64,000 nucleotides of DNA from NCBI GenBank assembly GCA_902763885.1, contig CACWTU010000006.1, forward strand, positions 62,001-126,000, read 5' to 3'. Below the pieces are notes generated by a model that worked only from the letters and a program-made list of their open reading frames with translations, made no database searches and was not told the origin of the DNA. The position numbers and the translations under genes were made by a program. Source of the stretch: an uncultured Bacteroidales bacterium (lineage in GTDB: Bacteria > Bacteroidota > Bacteroidia > Bacteroidales > Bacteroidaceae). The first letter of the stretch is position 1. Each line of letters opens with the position of its first letter. Positions 17,787 through 26,828 of this stretch are shown in pieces.

Positions 17787-17818
17787 GGCGTTCGAAAAAA
17801 ATTTTTCGAGCGCCTTTT
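17783..17818. terminator. Bidirectional terminator between the plug-like gene and rarA
   Basis: AAAAGGCG and CGCCTTTT arms, with an inner TCGAAAAA/TTTTTCGA pairing, form a hairpin with A and T runs on both sides. It sits between the convergent genes. Confidence 0.75.
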
Positions 17819-17840
17819 AATGTCGCGGGCTATTACGTAG

Positions 17841-17896
17841 GTATTTGTAACGCAGGTGCAAGTAATTTTCAATTTTCAATTCTCAATTTTCAATTT
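17841..17896 (-). repeat. Heptamer array with adjoining GCACCTGCGT motif
   Basis: On the minus strand ATTGAAA-type units begin at the rarA stop codon (17895-17897) and run to about 17863. They are followed by GCACCTGCGT and AAATAC at 17859-17841. The same GCACCTGCGT...AAATAC motif follows the array at 28544, so array and motif form one composite repeat. Confidence 0.7.
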
Positions 17897-19160
17897 ACTT
17901 TTTCCCCCAGAGCGCCTCCATCCGCTCCCTAATCTTATCTTCCTGAGTATTACTCTGAGCCTCCCAGAACCGTGTCCCCCTAATCTCATCAGGCAGATAC
18001 TGCTGGTTAACAAAATTACCGGCAAAATCATGGGCATACTGATAGTTCTCACCATACCCAAGATCCTTCATCAGTGAGGTTGGAGCATTGCGCAGATGCA
18101 GCGGAACCGGAAGGTTACCGGTCTCTCCTACCTTGGCAAGAGCTGCACCTATACCCATATAGGCAGAGTTGCTCTTAGGGCTGGTGGCCAGATATACAGT
18201 TGCCTCAGCCAGCGGAATGCGCCCCTCTGGCCAACCTATCTTCATGACAGCCTCAAATGCCGCATTTGCCAGAAGCAGTGCATTAGGATTAGCCAGCCCT
18301 ACATCCTCTGCCGCCGATATCACCAGACGGCGGGCGATGAAAGCAGGGTCCTCACCGGCCTGAACCATACGTGCCAGCCAATATAGGGCAGCATCGGGGT
18401 CACTGCCACGAATGGACTTGATGAATGCCGATATGATATCATAGTGCATCTCACCGTCCTTGTCATATGCCAAGGGATTCTGCTGCAGGCGCTCATTCAC
18501 AACCTCATCGGTGATAATAACCTTATCGGAACTGTCGGCCTCAACTACAAGTTCCAGGATGTTGAGCAGTTTGCGGGCATCACCGCCTGAGAAACGCAGG
18601 ATTGCAGTTGTCTCACGCAGTTCAATATCACGTTCCTTAAGTATGACATCGGTCTTTATGGCACGGTCCAAAAGCTTTATCAAGTCATCCTTTTCAAGTG
18701 AGTTGAGCACATAGACCTGCATGCGTGACAGCAGCGGGCGTATCACCTCAAATGAAGGATTCTCTGTCGTAGCGCCGATAAGCGTTATATCGCCACGTTC
18801 AACAGCCCCCAGTAGTGAATCCTGCTGTGCCTTGTTGAAACGGTGTATCTCATCTATAAAAAGTATGGGACTGCCCTTGGTATGGAACAGCGGATTGCTA
18901 CGAGCGCGGTCAATAACCTCACGTACCTCCTTTACACCGGCGGTCACTGCGCTCAAAGTACTGAACGGAAGTTCCAGCCTGGTGGCTACAATCTGAGCAA
19001 GGGTAGTCTTTCCTGTTCCAGGAGGGCCCCATAGTATGAATGATGACAACCTACCGGAATCTATCATACGGCGCAAAACAGCACCAGGACCAACCAGATG
19101 GGTCTGTCCTACATAATCATCAAGAGACCTGGGTCTCATTCTTTCGGCTAACGGCTGCAT
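17895..19160 (-). CDS. rarA: Replication-associated recombination protein A (AAA+ ATPase)
   Basis: 421 aa, normal length for RarA/MgsA. Walker A is GPPGTGKTT (about residues 45-53), Walker B is LFIDEIHRFNK, sensor 1 is GATTENPSF, and the C-terminal RarA tetramerisation region is VYLATSPKSNSAYMGIG. It acts at stalled replication forks and is related to clamp-loader and RuvB ATPases. It lies downstream of the glycosyltransferase gene on the same strand, separated only by a heptamer array. Confidence 0.95.
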   Translation of the reverse strand: MQPLAERMRPRSLDDYVGQTHLVGPGAVLRRMIDSGRLSSFILWGPPGTGKTTLAQIVATRLELPFSTLSAVTAGVKEVREVIDRARSNPLFHTKGSPILFIDEIHRFNKAQQDSLLGAVERGDITLIGATTENPSFEVIRPLLSRMQVYVLNSLEKDDLIKLLDRAIKTDVILKERDIELRETTAILRFSGGDARKLLNILELVVEADSSDKVIITDEVVNERLQQNPLAYDKDGEMHYDIISAFIKSIRGSDPDAALYWLARMVQAGEDPAFIARRLVISAAEDVGLANPNALLLANAAFEAVMKIGWPEGRIPLAEATVYLATSPKSNSAYMGIGAALAKVGETGNLPVPLHLRNAPTSLMKDLGYGENYQYAHDFAGNFVNQQYLPDEIRGTRFWEAQSNTQEDKIRERMEALWGKK

Positions 19161-19190
19161 AATTCAAATTGAGAATTGAAAATTGAGAAT
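19161..19190 (-). repeat. Heptamer-derived array between glycosyltransferase and rarA
   Basis: Degenerate ATTGAAA/ATTGAGA units fill the 29-nt gap between the glycosyltransferase stop and the rarA start. They again begin immediately at a stop codon. Confidence 0.7.
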
Positions 19191-20080
19191 TATTTGAGAA
19201 TACAGATGTAACAAAGTTTATAGAGGGAGAATATGCGCAGGCTGGGAGTTGAGCCAAGCAGGTTTTTCTCCATCTGTTTTCCGAATAGTTTCCATAAGCC
19301 CCTGAAAAGCCATCTCATCCTCAGCTTGACAACCCTGTTGTAATGGGTAAGTAACCTTGAACTGTCACCTACCTCATCCTTATGGGCAAATGCGTTCAGA
19401 ACGGCCTGGCGGGTCTTTTCAAGATAGACCTCACTCTTTTCCAGCCCAAGATGTATCAGTTGGTTATCAATATGAAGAATACTTACATTCCTCTTTTCAA
19501 GCTCGCGTCCGAACTGGACATCCTCATATCCGTAACCTGAATATGATTCATCAAACCTTATCTGCATGAACACATCCCGGTCTATCAGGAATGAGAAGGG
19601 AGTGAACCTAGCATACGGATTCCTACTCCGGAACTCGGCTGAACGCTTCCTATCTGCATTCTTCTCATAAACCCAACGCAGTTCCACACCTTTCTGCGGT
19701 ATCTCATCAGAATGGATCGCACCGCCACATACCACCTGTGCCTTATCGGCCGCATCAACATATTTCCTTACAAAAAGCGCATCCTTTACGGCAGCATCAC
19801 AATCCATGAACAGCAGTTTGTCATATTTGGACTGGTCTGCCAGGAAATTACGTATTGCAGCACGCCCCAGATTATGCTCAAGCGCTAAAAAACGGCAGTT
19901 CTCAAGACCACCGGCACATTCACGGTTCTTCTCCAGGACAACCTTGTCTGTGGAGCAGTCATCGGCAATGATTATCTCATACGGAATACCCAGTTCCAGA
20001 CCCTGAAAATGAAGGTCTTTCATCAACTGTGAACAATCCCAGTTGAATACTGGTATAAGTATGGATAAAGCTTCCATCAA
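19190..20080 (-). CDS. Family 2 glycosyltransferase
   Basis: About 296 aa. The GT-A nucleotide-binding start is LSILIPVFNWDCSQLM, with IIIADDCSTDK after the second strand, and the metal-binding DxD-like motif is LLFMDCDAA. A later region, FDESYSGYGYEDVQFGREL, matches the GT2 acceptor-side ED motif. It has no signal peptide and acts on the cytoplasmic face, adding a sugar to a glycan or lipid acceptor that cannot be named. It may start at either of two adjacent Met codons. It is divergent from the CDF transporter and upstream of rarA. Confidence 0.8.
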   Translation of the reverse strand: MMEALSILIPVFNWDCSQLMKDLHFQGLELGIPYEIIIADDCSTDKVVLEKNRECAGGLENCRFLALEHNLGRAAIRNFLADQSKYDKLLFMDCDAAVKDALFVRKYVDAADKAQVVCGGAIHSDEIPQKGVELRWVYEKNADRKRSAEFRSRNPYARFTPFSFLIDRDVFMQIRFDESYSGYGYEDVQFGRELEKRNVSILHIDNQLIHLGLEKSEVYLEKTRQAVLNAFAHKDEVGDSSRLLTHYNRVVKLRMRWLFRGLWKLFGKQMEKNLLGSTPSLRIFSLYKLCYICILK

Positions 20081-20107
20081 AATAAGACGTTATTGTGCAA
20101 AAGTAAC

Positions 20108-20115
20108 TATTTTTG
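20108..20115 (+). promoter_or_regulatory. -7 box for the CDF transporter gene
   Basis: TATTTTTG matches TAnnTTTG, 23 nt upstream of ATG 20139. It rules out the earlier in-frame start at 20043. Confidence 0.5.
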
Positions 20116-20138
20116 CGGAGTGCAAATCATATAGCGCA

Positions 20139-21059
20139 ATGAATATTGGCCAAGAAACTGCGGACAGGCAGAAAGAGATTTATAAAGTTACGCTGGCGGG
20201 CGGCGCAGTGAACGTGCTGCTGCTGGTGTTCAAATTTGTGGCCGGCATACTGGGGCACAGCGCCGCAATGATAGCTGATGCCATACACTCCCTGTCTGAT
20301 TTCATCACAGACCTTATTGTACTGGTCTTTGTCTATATCAGCGGCAAGCCACAGGATAAGTCACATGACTATGGGCACGGCAAATATGAGACTTTGGCAC
20401 TCACATTCATAGGTATTGCTCTTCTTGTAGTTGCAATAGGCATATTCACAAACGGTGCCCAAAGAATAGCCGCATGGTATCACGGTGAGGAGCTCAAGGC
20501 ACCAGGAATGTTGGCTTTCTGGGCTGCCATCATCTCTATCATGCTCAAGGAACTGACCTATCAATATACCATCCGGAAAGCAAAGAAACTGAATTCAACT
20601 TCGATGGAAGCCAATGCCTGGCACCACCGCAGCGATGCCCTTTCATCCATAGGAACGGCCATAGGAATAGGCGGCGCCGTCTTGCTGGGTAAACGCTGGA
20701 CAGTACTTGATCCCCTGGCATCACTGATTGTGGGTGCATTTATTGTCAAGGTTTCATTTGACCTTATAAACAAAGGCATAAGCGAGCTGATGGAGAAATC
20801 CCTGCCCGATGAGATTGAAGATGAAATAATGGCAATAGCTCAGTCTGAGCCCGATGTAATCAAGCCGCATGACCTGCGCACCCGCCGTATCGGTAACCGA
20901 TATGCCATTGAGCTGCACATACTTATGAGCGGAGAGATAACACTCTCAAAAGCCCATGAGCATGCTGATTCAATAGAGAACCAACTAAAGGAAAAGTTTG
21001 GCCAGAACACTCATGTGGCCATACACATGGAACCTTTGGAAACAGAGAATCCTACATGA
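20139..21059 (+). CDS. Cation diffusion facilitator metal transporter
   Basis: 306 aa from ATG 20139 (MNIGQETADRQKEIYKVTLAG). The frame extends 96 nt upstream, but the -7 box lies in that stretch. Six membrane helices carry the metal sites: DAIHSLSDFITDL in helix 2 and HHRSDALSSIG in helix 5. The cytoplasmic C-terminal domain (about 215-306) has the ferredoxin-like fold and ends with a His-containing strand. It is an H+-coupled exporter of Zn2+, Fe2+ or similar divalent metals; the HxxSD-type sites do not settle which. Its end overlaps the convergent DUF2400 gene by 8 nt. Confidence 0.9.
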   Translation: MNIGQETADRQKEIYKVTLAGGAVNVLLLVFKFVAGILGHSAAMIADAIHSLSDFITDLIVLVFVYISGKPQDKSHDYGHGKYETLALTFIGIALLVVAIGIFTNGAQRIAAWYHGEELKAPGMLAFWAAIISIMLKELTYQYTIRKAKKLNSTSMEANAWHHRSDALSSIGTAIGIGGAVLLGKRWTVLDPLASLIVGAFIVKVSFDLINKGISELMEKSLPDEIEDEIMAIAQSEPDVIKPHDLRTRRIGNRYAIELHILMSGEITLSKAHEHADSIENQLKEKFGQNTHVAIHMEPLETENPT

Positions 21060-21774
21060 CCTGACTGCCGTACAGGGCAAAATCACCGCGTGCGGGGTCA
21101 TCGGGCCATATTTGTGCCATCTGAGCGGTAATCTCAATGCTTGTCTTTAAATCAGCACTGTTTCTTGAAGTAAGTCCAAGGGCTTTTGCCGTTGCATAGA
21201 CATGAGTATCAACGGGAACCAACAGCTGCGCAGAAGTAACGCGTGTCCAGATACCAAAATCCACCGTACTCCCCTTGCGTACCATCCACCTCAGGAACAT
21301 ATACAGTCTTTTATTGGCCGATGAACTGCCTGGCACGGGAATCCCGTTCACGCCTTCAAACTCACGGCAAAGATTAAGCACACCTTTTTCAAGCGGTTCA
21401 CCCGGAATAAACAGATCTTCAAGGCTTTCCATGCGTGAATAAACATCCGCCATCCGTGCACACAGCATACTGAAATCCTCCCATTTGTAGAACCTGTATA
21501 GGCAGCCTACTGCATCCTGATTACGCCACGCACCCGTAGTCACATACCGGTAAGGGCCACCTGCCGCATCCATCAACTGATGCAGTCTGTCAAGCACACC
21601 CAGAAAAACCTTACGGCTTCCGTATGCCATCCACGCTGCAATAAAGGCAGAGACCTCTATATCCCTGCGGTCAGTGTAACGGTGCGGGAACTGCACGGGA
21701 TCACCCTCTATGAAAGCGGCGCACTCACAACGGCCAGCTGCTTCAACCAGTATCTGTCTAACCTCTTCTTTCAT
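21052..21774 (-). CDS. TIGR02757 / DUF2400 family protein
   Basis: 240 aa. Family features include DPVQFPHRYTDRRDIEVSAFIAAWMAYGSR near the N-terminus and the helical region with KRLYMFLRWMVRKGSTVDFGIW and LLVPVDTHVYATAKALGL. The latter resembles the HhH-GPD DNA-glycosylase fold (V-D-T-H before an alpha helix), so a nucleic-acid role is possible, but the family is uncharacterised. It is divergently transcribed from glnS. Confidence 0.8.
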   Translation of the reverse strand: MKEEVRQILVEAAGRCECAAFIEGDPVQFPHRYTDRRDIEVSAFIAAWMAYGSRKVFLGVLDRLHQLMDAAGGPYRYVTTGAWRNQDAVGCLYRFYKWEDFSMLCARMADVYSRMESLEDLFIPGEPLEKGVLNLCREFEGVNGIPVPGSSSANKRLYMFLRWMVRKGSTVDFGIWTRVTSAQLLVPVDTHVYATAKALGLTSRNSADLKTSIEITAQMAQIWPDDPARGDFALYGSQVM

Positions 21775-21779
21775 TTTAT

Positions 21780-21802
21780 TATATTACAAAAGTAGTAATA
21801 TA
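21780..21802. promoter_or_regulatory. Inverted repeat over the DUF2400 -7 box
   Basis: TATATTAC and GTAATATA, 8-bp arms spaced by 7 nt. The minus-strand -7 box TACTTTTG (21794-21787) lies inside. It could be an operator for the divergent DUF2400/glnS pair or an AT-rich coincidence. Confidence 0.35.
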
Positions 21803-21816
21803 ACAGTAAAAAGAGG

Positions 21817-21824
21817 TAACTTTG
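21817..21824 (+). promoter_or_regulatory. -7 box for glnS
   Basis: TAACTTTG matches TAnnTTTG, 24 nt upstream of ATG 21849. It overlaps the earlier TTG at 21822, which is therefore not the start codon. Confidence 0.6.
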
Positions 21825-21848
21825 CGCTTTCAAAATAAAACATCAAAA

Positions 21849-23591
21849 ATGATAGAGAATACTGTAACTGAAAACAGCGAGAAAAAGAGTCTGAACTTCA
21901 TTGAGGAGATGGTTGAGAAAGACCTGGCCAACGGCAAGAACGGAGGCCGTGTACAGACACGTTTCCCGCCGGAACCCAACGGTTATCTTCATATCGGTCA
22001 CGCCAAGGCTATCTGCCTTGACTTTGGCATGGCTGAGAAGCACGGTGGCATATGCAACCTGCGCTTTGACGACACCAACCCCACCAAGGAGGATACTGAA
22101 TACGTAGATGCCATCAAGGAGGACATCGAGTGGCTGGGATTCCACTGGGCAAATGAGTTCTACGCATCAGACTATTTCCAGCAGCTGTGGGATTTTGCAG
22201 TAGAACTTATCAAGGAAGGCAAGGCATACGTTGACGAGCAGGATCAGGAGACCATCCTTTCACAGAAGGGTACTCCCACCCAGCCAGGCATAAACAGCCC
22301 ATATCGTGACCGTCCCATCCAGGAGAGCCTTGACCTGTTCTACAAGATGAACAGCGGTGAGCTTGAGGAGGGATCGATGGTACTGCGTGCCAAGATTGAC
22401 ATGGCACACAACAACATGTTGTTCCGTGACCCTATCATATACCGCATAGTAAAGACCCCGCATCACCGCACAGGAACCAAGTGGAAGGCATACCCCATGT
22501 ATGACTTTGCACACGGACAGAGTGATTTCTTTGAGGGTGTGACCCACTCTCTCTGCACGCTGGAGTTCGTCCCCCACCGTCCGCTATATGACCTGTTCAT
22601 AGACTGGCTCAAGAAGGGAGAGGACCTTGATGACAACCGTCCGCGTCAGACAGAGTTCAACAAGCTCAACCTCAACTACACCCTGCTGAGCAAGCGTAAC
22701 CTGCTGGCTCTGGTGCAGAACGGCATGGTGTCAGGATGGGATGATCCCCGCATGCCCACCATTTGCGGTTATCGCCGCCGCGGCTACACTCCGGAATCTA
22801 TCCGCATGTTCGTGGACCGCATAGGTTACACCAAGTTCGATGCCCTGAACGATATGGCCCTGATGGAATCAGCCATACGTGAGGATCTGAACCGCCGCGC
22901 CACACGTGTATCGGCTGTAATCAATCCCGTAAAACTGATAATCACCAACTACCCTGAGGGTAAGACTGAGGAGCTTGAAGCCATCAACAACCCGGAGGAT
23001 CCGGAGGCAGGCACACACAAGATTACATTCAGCCGTGAGCTCTGGATAGAGCGTGAAGACTTTATGGAGGATGCTCCTGCCAAGTATTTCCGTCTGAGCC
23101 AAGGCCGTGAGGTACGCCTCAAGAGCTCATACATAGTACTCTGCACAGGCTGCAAGAAGGCTGCTGACGGCACTGTTGAAGAGGTTTATTGCGAGTATAT
23201 CCCCAACACCCGTACCGGTGAGTCAGACTGTAACCGCAAGTGCAAGGGTACAATACACTGGGTAAGCGCAGCCCACGCCATCAAGGCTGAGGTGCGTCTG
23301 TATGACCGTCTGTGGAAGGTTGAGAACCCGCGTGACGAACTGGCCCGCCTGCGTGAGGAGGGAATGGACGTTATAGATGCTCTCAAGGAGATGAAGAATC
23401 CTGAGTCTCTTGAGGTGCGTGAGAACTGCTACGTTGAGCAGTTTCTGGCCGATACCAAGCCAATGGATCACTTCCAGTTCCAGCGCATAGGTTACTTCTG
23501 CACAGACAAGGATTCAACACCTGAACACCTCATATTCAACCGCACGGTATCACTCAAGGATACCTGGAGCAAGGTCAAGGATAAAGCATAA
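21849..23591 (+). CDS. glnS: Glutamine--tRNA ligase
   Basis: About 580 aa from ATG 21849. It is a class I synthetase with RFPPEPNGYLHIGHAKAI (HIGH at about residues 48-51) and the KMSKS-equivalent LLSKRNLLALV. The C-terminal beta-barrel anticodon-binding domains are present from about residue 345. It ligates glutamine to tRNA-Gln directly. The extended sequence and the GlnRS-type helical insert favour GlnRS over GluRS. The stop TAA is followed immediately by the ATG of the TPR gene, so the two are translationally linked. Confidence 0.95.
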   Translation: MIENTVTENSEKKSLNFIEEMVEKDLANGKNGGRVQTRFPPEPNGYLHIGHAKAICLDFGMAEKHGGICNLRFDDTNPTKEDTEYVDAIKEDIEWLGFHWANEFYASDYFQQLWDFAVELIKEGKAYVDEQDQETILSQKGTPTQPGINSPYRDRPIQESLDLFYKMNSGELEEGSMVLRAKIDMAHNNMLFRDPIIYRIVKTPHHRTGTKWKAYPMYDFAHGQSDFFEGVTHSLCTLEFVPHRPLYDLFIDWLKKGEDLDDNRPRQTEFNKLNLNYTLLSKRNLLALVQNGMVSGWDDPRMPTICGYRRRGYTPESIRMFVDRIGYTKFDALNDMALMESAIREDLNRRATRVSAVINPVKLIITNYPEGKTEELEAINNPEDPEAGTHKITFSRELWIEREDFMEDAPAKYFRLSQGREVRLKSSYIVLCTGCKKAADGTVEEVYCEYIPNTRTGESDCNRKCKGTIHWVSAAHAIKAEVRLYDRLWKVENPRDELARLREEGMDVIDALKEMKNPESLEVRENCYVEQFLADTKPMDHFQFQRIGYFCTDKDSTPEHLIFNRTVSLKDTWSKVKDKA

Positions 23592-24713
23592 ATGAAAGAC
23601 GATTCAGCATCATACTATGACAGCCGGGAGTTTACGGAACTCCTGGCCTCATATGAGAATATGCTGACTGAAGGCGGCTCTGTCTATTTTGACAGCATGG
23701 ACATAGCCAATATTGCCGAGTACTATACCCTGTCCGGTGAGCCTGACAAATCTGATGCAGCCATAGAATACGGCCTCAACCTGCATCCGTCTGACCCTGA
23801 CATACTCATAGCCAAGGCCAACAACCTGCTTCTGCGCGGGCGCAAGGATGAAGCCACTGTCATTGCCGAATCCATTGATGACCCTGACAATCAGGAACTG
23901 GTATATCTAAAGGGCGTTATAGCCATCGCATCCGATGACCCCAACTCTGCCGATGCCTATTTCACACAGGCTGTTGAACTGAGTGACCATGATCCTGGCA
24001 TGTTCAATGACATCATCGTCAAGTTCATGGACAACCGTTACTTTGAACTCTGCCAGAAATGGCTGGATATGGCGCTCGTAATGTCACCTGACTCCCGTAA
24101 TTTCATTGAGTTGCAGGCTGACCTCTTCTTTGACACCGGCCAGGCCGACAGTGCCATTGAATGGTATAACCACCTGCTTGATGAGTTTGCATATGACACA
24201 TACTACTGGGAGCAGTTAGGGCGTATCTACTATGAGAAGAATGACTACCCCAAGGCAAAGGAGTGCTTTGAGTTCATTGAGGCCATTGAGCCTGACAACA
24301 CATCGGCCCACATGATGAAAGCCGGCTGCCTGTTCAGTATGGAACAGTGGGAAGAGGCTTTCAAGATATACCGCTCACTCCTGGATGATGACCGTAGCTC
24401 ATACACCCTGCTCTACTACTGCGGCCGATGTCTCTATGAACTGGGCAACAACGATGATGCCCTCTTCTACCTTACAGATTCGCTTGAGATGCTCATGAGC
24501 GATACTGATGTACCTCAGGAGCTATACACGGAACTCTACTACGTAATGGCCAGCTGCTACTACAGGAACGGCAATCCCGCCCAGGCCAGAACCTATCTTT
24601 ATGAAGGTCTTGCCATTGACCCTGATGACCAGGATCTGCAGGAACTTGCCAGACAGATACTTCCTGATGAGGAAGCCAGCCTGTTCATAGAAAAAACACC
24701 AGAAAAGAACTGA
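23592..24713 (+). CDS. Tetratricopeptide repeat protein
   Basis: 373 aa, with its ATG directly after the glnS stop codon. It has no signal peptide, so it is cytoplasmic. TPR-like helix pairs cover most of the length, for example DTYYWEQLGRIYYEKNDYPKAKECFEFIEAIEPDN and TLLYYCGRCLYELGNNDDALFYLTDSLE. The protein is strongly acidic. TPR arrays mediate protein-protein contacts; the partner is unknown. Co-translation with glnS suggests housekeeping expression. Confidence 0.8.
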   Translation: MKDDSASYYDSREFTELLASYENMLTEGGSVYFDSMDIANIAEYYTLSGEPDKSDAAIEYGLNLHPSDPDILIAKANNLLLRGRKDEATVIAESIDDPDNQELVYLKGVIAIASDDPNSADAYFTQAVELSDHDPGMFNDIIVKFMDNRYFELCQKWLDMALVMSPDSRNFIELQADLFFDTGQADSAIEWYNHLLDEFAYDTYYWEQLGRIYYEKNDYPKAKECFEFIEAIEPDNTSAHMMKAGCLFSMEQWEEAFKIYRSLLDDDRSSYTLLYYCGRCLYELGNNDDALFYLTDSLEMLMSDTDVPQELYTELYYVMASCYYRNGNPAQARTYLYEGLAIDPDDQDLQELARQILPDEEASLFIEKTPEKN

Positions 24714-24732
24714 TTCCGATAATAACAACCCT

Positions 24733-25206
24733 ATGAAAAAATACCTGATTGTATTTCTTATCTCCATGGTTCCGCTCATTGAACTACGCGGCGCCATACC
24801 TTATGCTGTCGGCTATGACCTGCCTATAGTACAGTCTATCATAGTGGCATTGGTGGGTAACATGCTCCCCGTGCCTTTCATCTTCCTTTTTGCCCGCAGG
24901 ATCCTTGTATGGGGACGTGACAAGAAAGTGATAGGCGGTTTCTTCAAATGGTGTCTTGAAAAAGGAGAAAAGGGAGGCCGCAAGCTGGAAGAGAAAGCCG
25001 GAGCCGGACTCTATGTGGCCCTGCTGCTTTTTGTAGGCATCCCCCTACCCGGCACCGGAGCATGGACAGGTACACTTGCAGCCAGCCTGCTTGACCTTGA
25101 TTTCAAGAAAAGCATACTCTACATCCTTTTGGGGCTCCTGCTAGCCGCAGCCATCATGCTTGCTGCCAGTCTTGGGCTGTTCGGGGCAATCTCACTTATC
25201 AAGTGA
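24733..25206 (+). CDS. Small multidrug export protein family (COG2426-like)
   Basis: 157 aa with about four membrane helices. The start MKKYLIVFLISMVPLIELRGAIPYAVGY, the central FVGIPLPGTGAWTGTLAASLL and the C-terminal hydrophobic helices are typical of the Sm_multidrug_ex family. Family members are annotated as putative small exporters, but biochemical support is thin. It lies 19 nt after the TPR gene, probably in the same transcript as glnS, and its stop nearly abuts the convergent regulator gene. Confidence 0.8.
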   Translation: MKKYLIVFLISMVPLIELRGAIPYAVGYDLPIVQSIIVALVGNMLPVPFIFLFARRILVWGRDKKVIGGFFKWCLEKGEKGGRKLEEKAGAGLYVALLLFVGIPLPGTGAWTGTLAASLLDLDFKKSILYILLGLLLAAAIMLAASLGLFGAISLIK

Positions 25207-25207
25207 G

Positions 25208-26764
25208 TCACTCTTTGAAATAGAGTGCAAAAGTTTCAGCCGATATCTTAGATTTCAGGCGGGACTTGATACTGCGCATATTGGAGCGCGAGGTACACAT
25301 TATATCTGCGATAACCTCCTGATCAAAACCCAGCAATGTGCAGAATATCAAACTGATATCCTGCTGTCCCAGCTTACCTGACTCATTACGCAGCGCAGCT
25401 ATAGGATTAGCAAAATATAGGTTTATATCATGTACCACCACATCACGCTCCTCCTGTTTGAATGAACGTTTCTGTAGTATCACATCATTGACCATATTGA
25501 ATGCAATACCGCTACGGAACGCATTGCACGCCTCCACCAGGCGGTTGCCGTCTGACTTGGTTATCTCTTCAATCTTCTTCTGAACCTGTTCATCAGACTT
25601 CATAATGTAAAACGCCTCTCTCTTGCGGTCGCGCTGTATGCTTATAATCACTGACAATGCAATAACCACAATCAGTAGTAGGATTGAATACAGTATTATC
25701 CTTGATATCCTGGACCTATACTTGTGCTCCTGGATCTCATCATTATGCTGCAGCCTAATCCGGGTAATTTCCGATTCATTTGAAAGTGCATCAAGTTCCT
25801 CCTGATACTGCCTTTTCCACATCTCAGCATTCCATGCTGCCTGATACCTCCTCATCTGCGTGGCAACCCCCTCCAGGCCATTCAAGGCAAATATCTTGGT
25901 GGTAAGGTCAGTTGAAAGCTGATGAGCACGCTCCAGATAGACAAAGGCCGAATCCAGCTCCTGCAGATAATAGAGAGCTACGCCCTTCATGGCAAATCCT
26001 GCAGCCATATCCTCAACGTTGGTACATCCTGCCAGATACTTGTTCACATAATCCAACTCCTCACGTCCTGCCGCTGTTCCGCTCAGGCCGTTGATGGCGT
26101 GTGCCATGAAAAGATTGCATGAATTAAGGCTAACCTTATCCAGGCACTTGTCATTCAGCATCCTCTCCATAATATCCTTGGCTGCCTTGTAGTTTTTCTG
26201 CTCAAGATAAACTCTGCCCACATTGTATTCTGAGAATGACTCCTGACGGCAGTCATCCAGGTTATGATAAAGCCTCTTGCTGTTATTGAAAGCCTGCACG
26301 GCCTCATCATACAACCCTCTTCTTAGGAAATGACGCCCCAGCAAGCTGTTCACATCGGCATAGTCATATGCAAGCGTATCATCAAACAGGTCCTTGGCCT
26401 TGAGAAGCGAGTAAATGGCCTCAGCATCCCTATCCATAGTTGAATAGGCACACCCCAGTGTCATCCAGCTCAGGGCTGTATAATAACCCTTGCGGCGGCT
26501 ACCCCAATAATCAGTGGCTATTTTGGCTAAAGAATCAGATTCTATCTTCTTCCCGGTAATATAATCTGCACGGGTACGCAAGAGGCCATACAATGCAGCC
26601 TGCCTACCACGCAACCCATCAGGGTTTATATCATCAAGTATCCTGCCGGCTTCTACGGCACTGCTCTCAAGAGCCTTCTCAGCACTCTTCAACTCCTTCA
26701 TACTGCTCCCGGCGCAAGAGCACAAAACAAGGACTAAACACAGAAATAAGGTTTGCTTTTTCAT
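25208..26764 (-). CDS. Membrane-anchored TPR regulator with C-terminal HTH
   Basis: 518 aa. The N-terminus MKKQTLFLCLVLVLCSCAG looks like a lipoprotein or cleavable signal. Residues 50-335 carry TPR-like helices (for example AIYSLLKAKDLFDDTLAYDYADVNSLLGRHFL), so this part faces the periplasm. One membrane helix lies at about 355-378 (RIILYSILLLIVVIALSVII), followed by a coiled region and a C-terminal helical domain. The last 50 residues (QQDISLIFCTLLGFDQEVIADIMCTSRSNMRSIKSRLK) resemble a LuxR/sigma-like helix-turn-helix. This suggests a one-component sensor that binds DNA from the membrane; many Bacteroidales carry similar proteins. Its target is not evident. Confidence 0.7.
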   Translation of the reverse strand: MKKQTLFLCLVLVLCSCAGSSMKELKSAEKALESSAVEAGRILDDINPDGLRGRQAALYGLLRTRADYITGKKIESDSLAKIATDYWGSRRKGYYTALSWMTLGCAYSTMDRDAEAIYSLLKAKDLFDDTLAYDYADVNSLLGRHFLRRGLYDEAVQAFNNSKRLYHNLDDCRQESFSEYNVGRVYLEQKNYKAAKDIMERMLNDKCLDKVSLNSCNLFMAHAINGLSGTAAGREELDYVNKYLAGCTNVEDMAAGFAMKGVALYYLQELDSAFVYLERAHQLSTDLTTKIFALNGLEGVATQMRRYQAAWNAEMWKRQYQEELDALSNESEITRIRLQHNDEIQEHKYRSRISRIILYSILLLIVVIALSVIISIQRDRKREAFYIMKSDEQVQKKIEEITKSDGNRLVEACNAFRSGIAFNMVNDVILQKRSFKQEERDVVVHDINLYFANPIAALRNESGKLGQQDISLIFCTLLGFDQEVIADIMCTSRSNMRSIKSRLKSKISAETFALYFKE

Positions 26765-26771
26765 ATCACGT

Positions 26772-26779
26772 CAAAAGTA
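26772..26779 (-). promoter_or_regulatory. -7 box for the TPR-HTH regulator
   Basis: TACTTTTG on the minus strand matches TAnnTTTG only 7 nt from the ATG, implying a nearly leaderless mRNA. Confidence 0.45.
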
Positions 26780-26828
26780 ACGTATTTTGGGGAATTATTC
26801 CTACTTTTACATCATTAAACATCATATT

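Noticed and set aside
20043..20138. N-terminal extension of the CDF transporter
   Set aside because: It overlaps the divergent glycosyltransferase start and contains the -7 box; conserved family sequence starts after ATG 20139.
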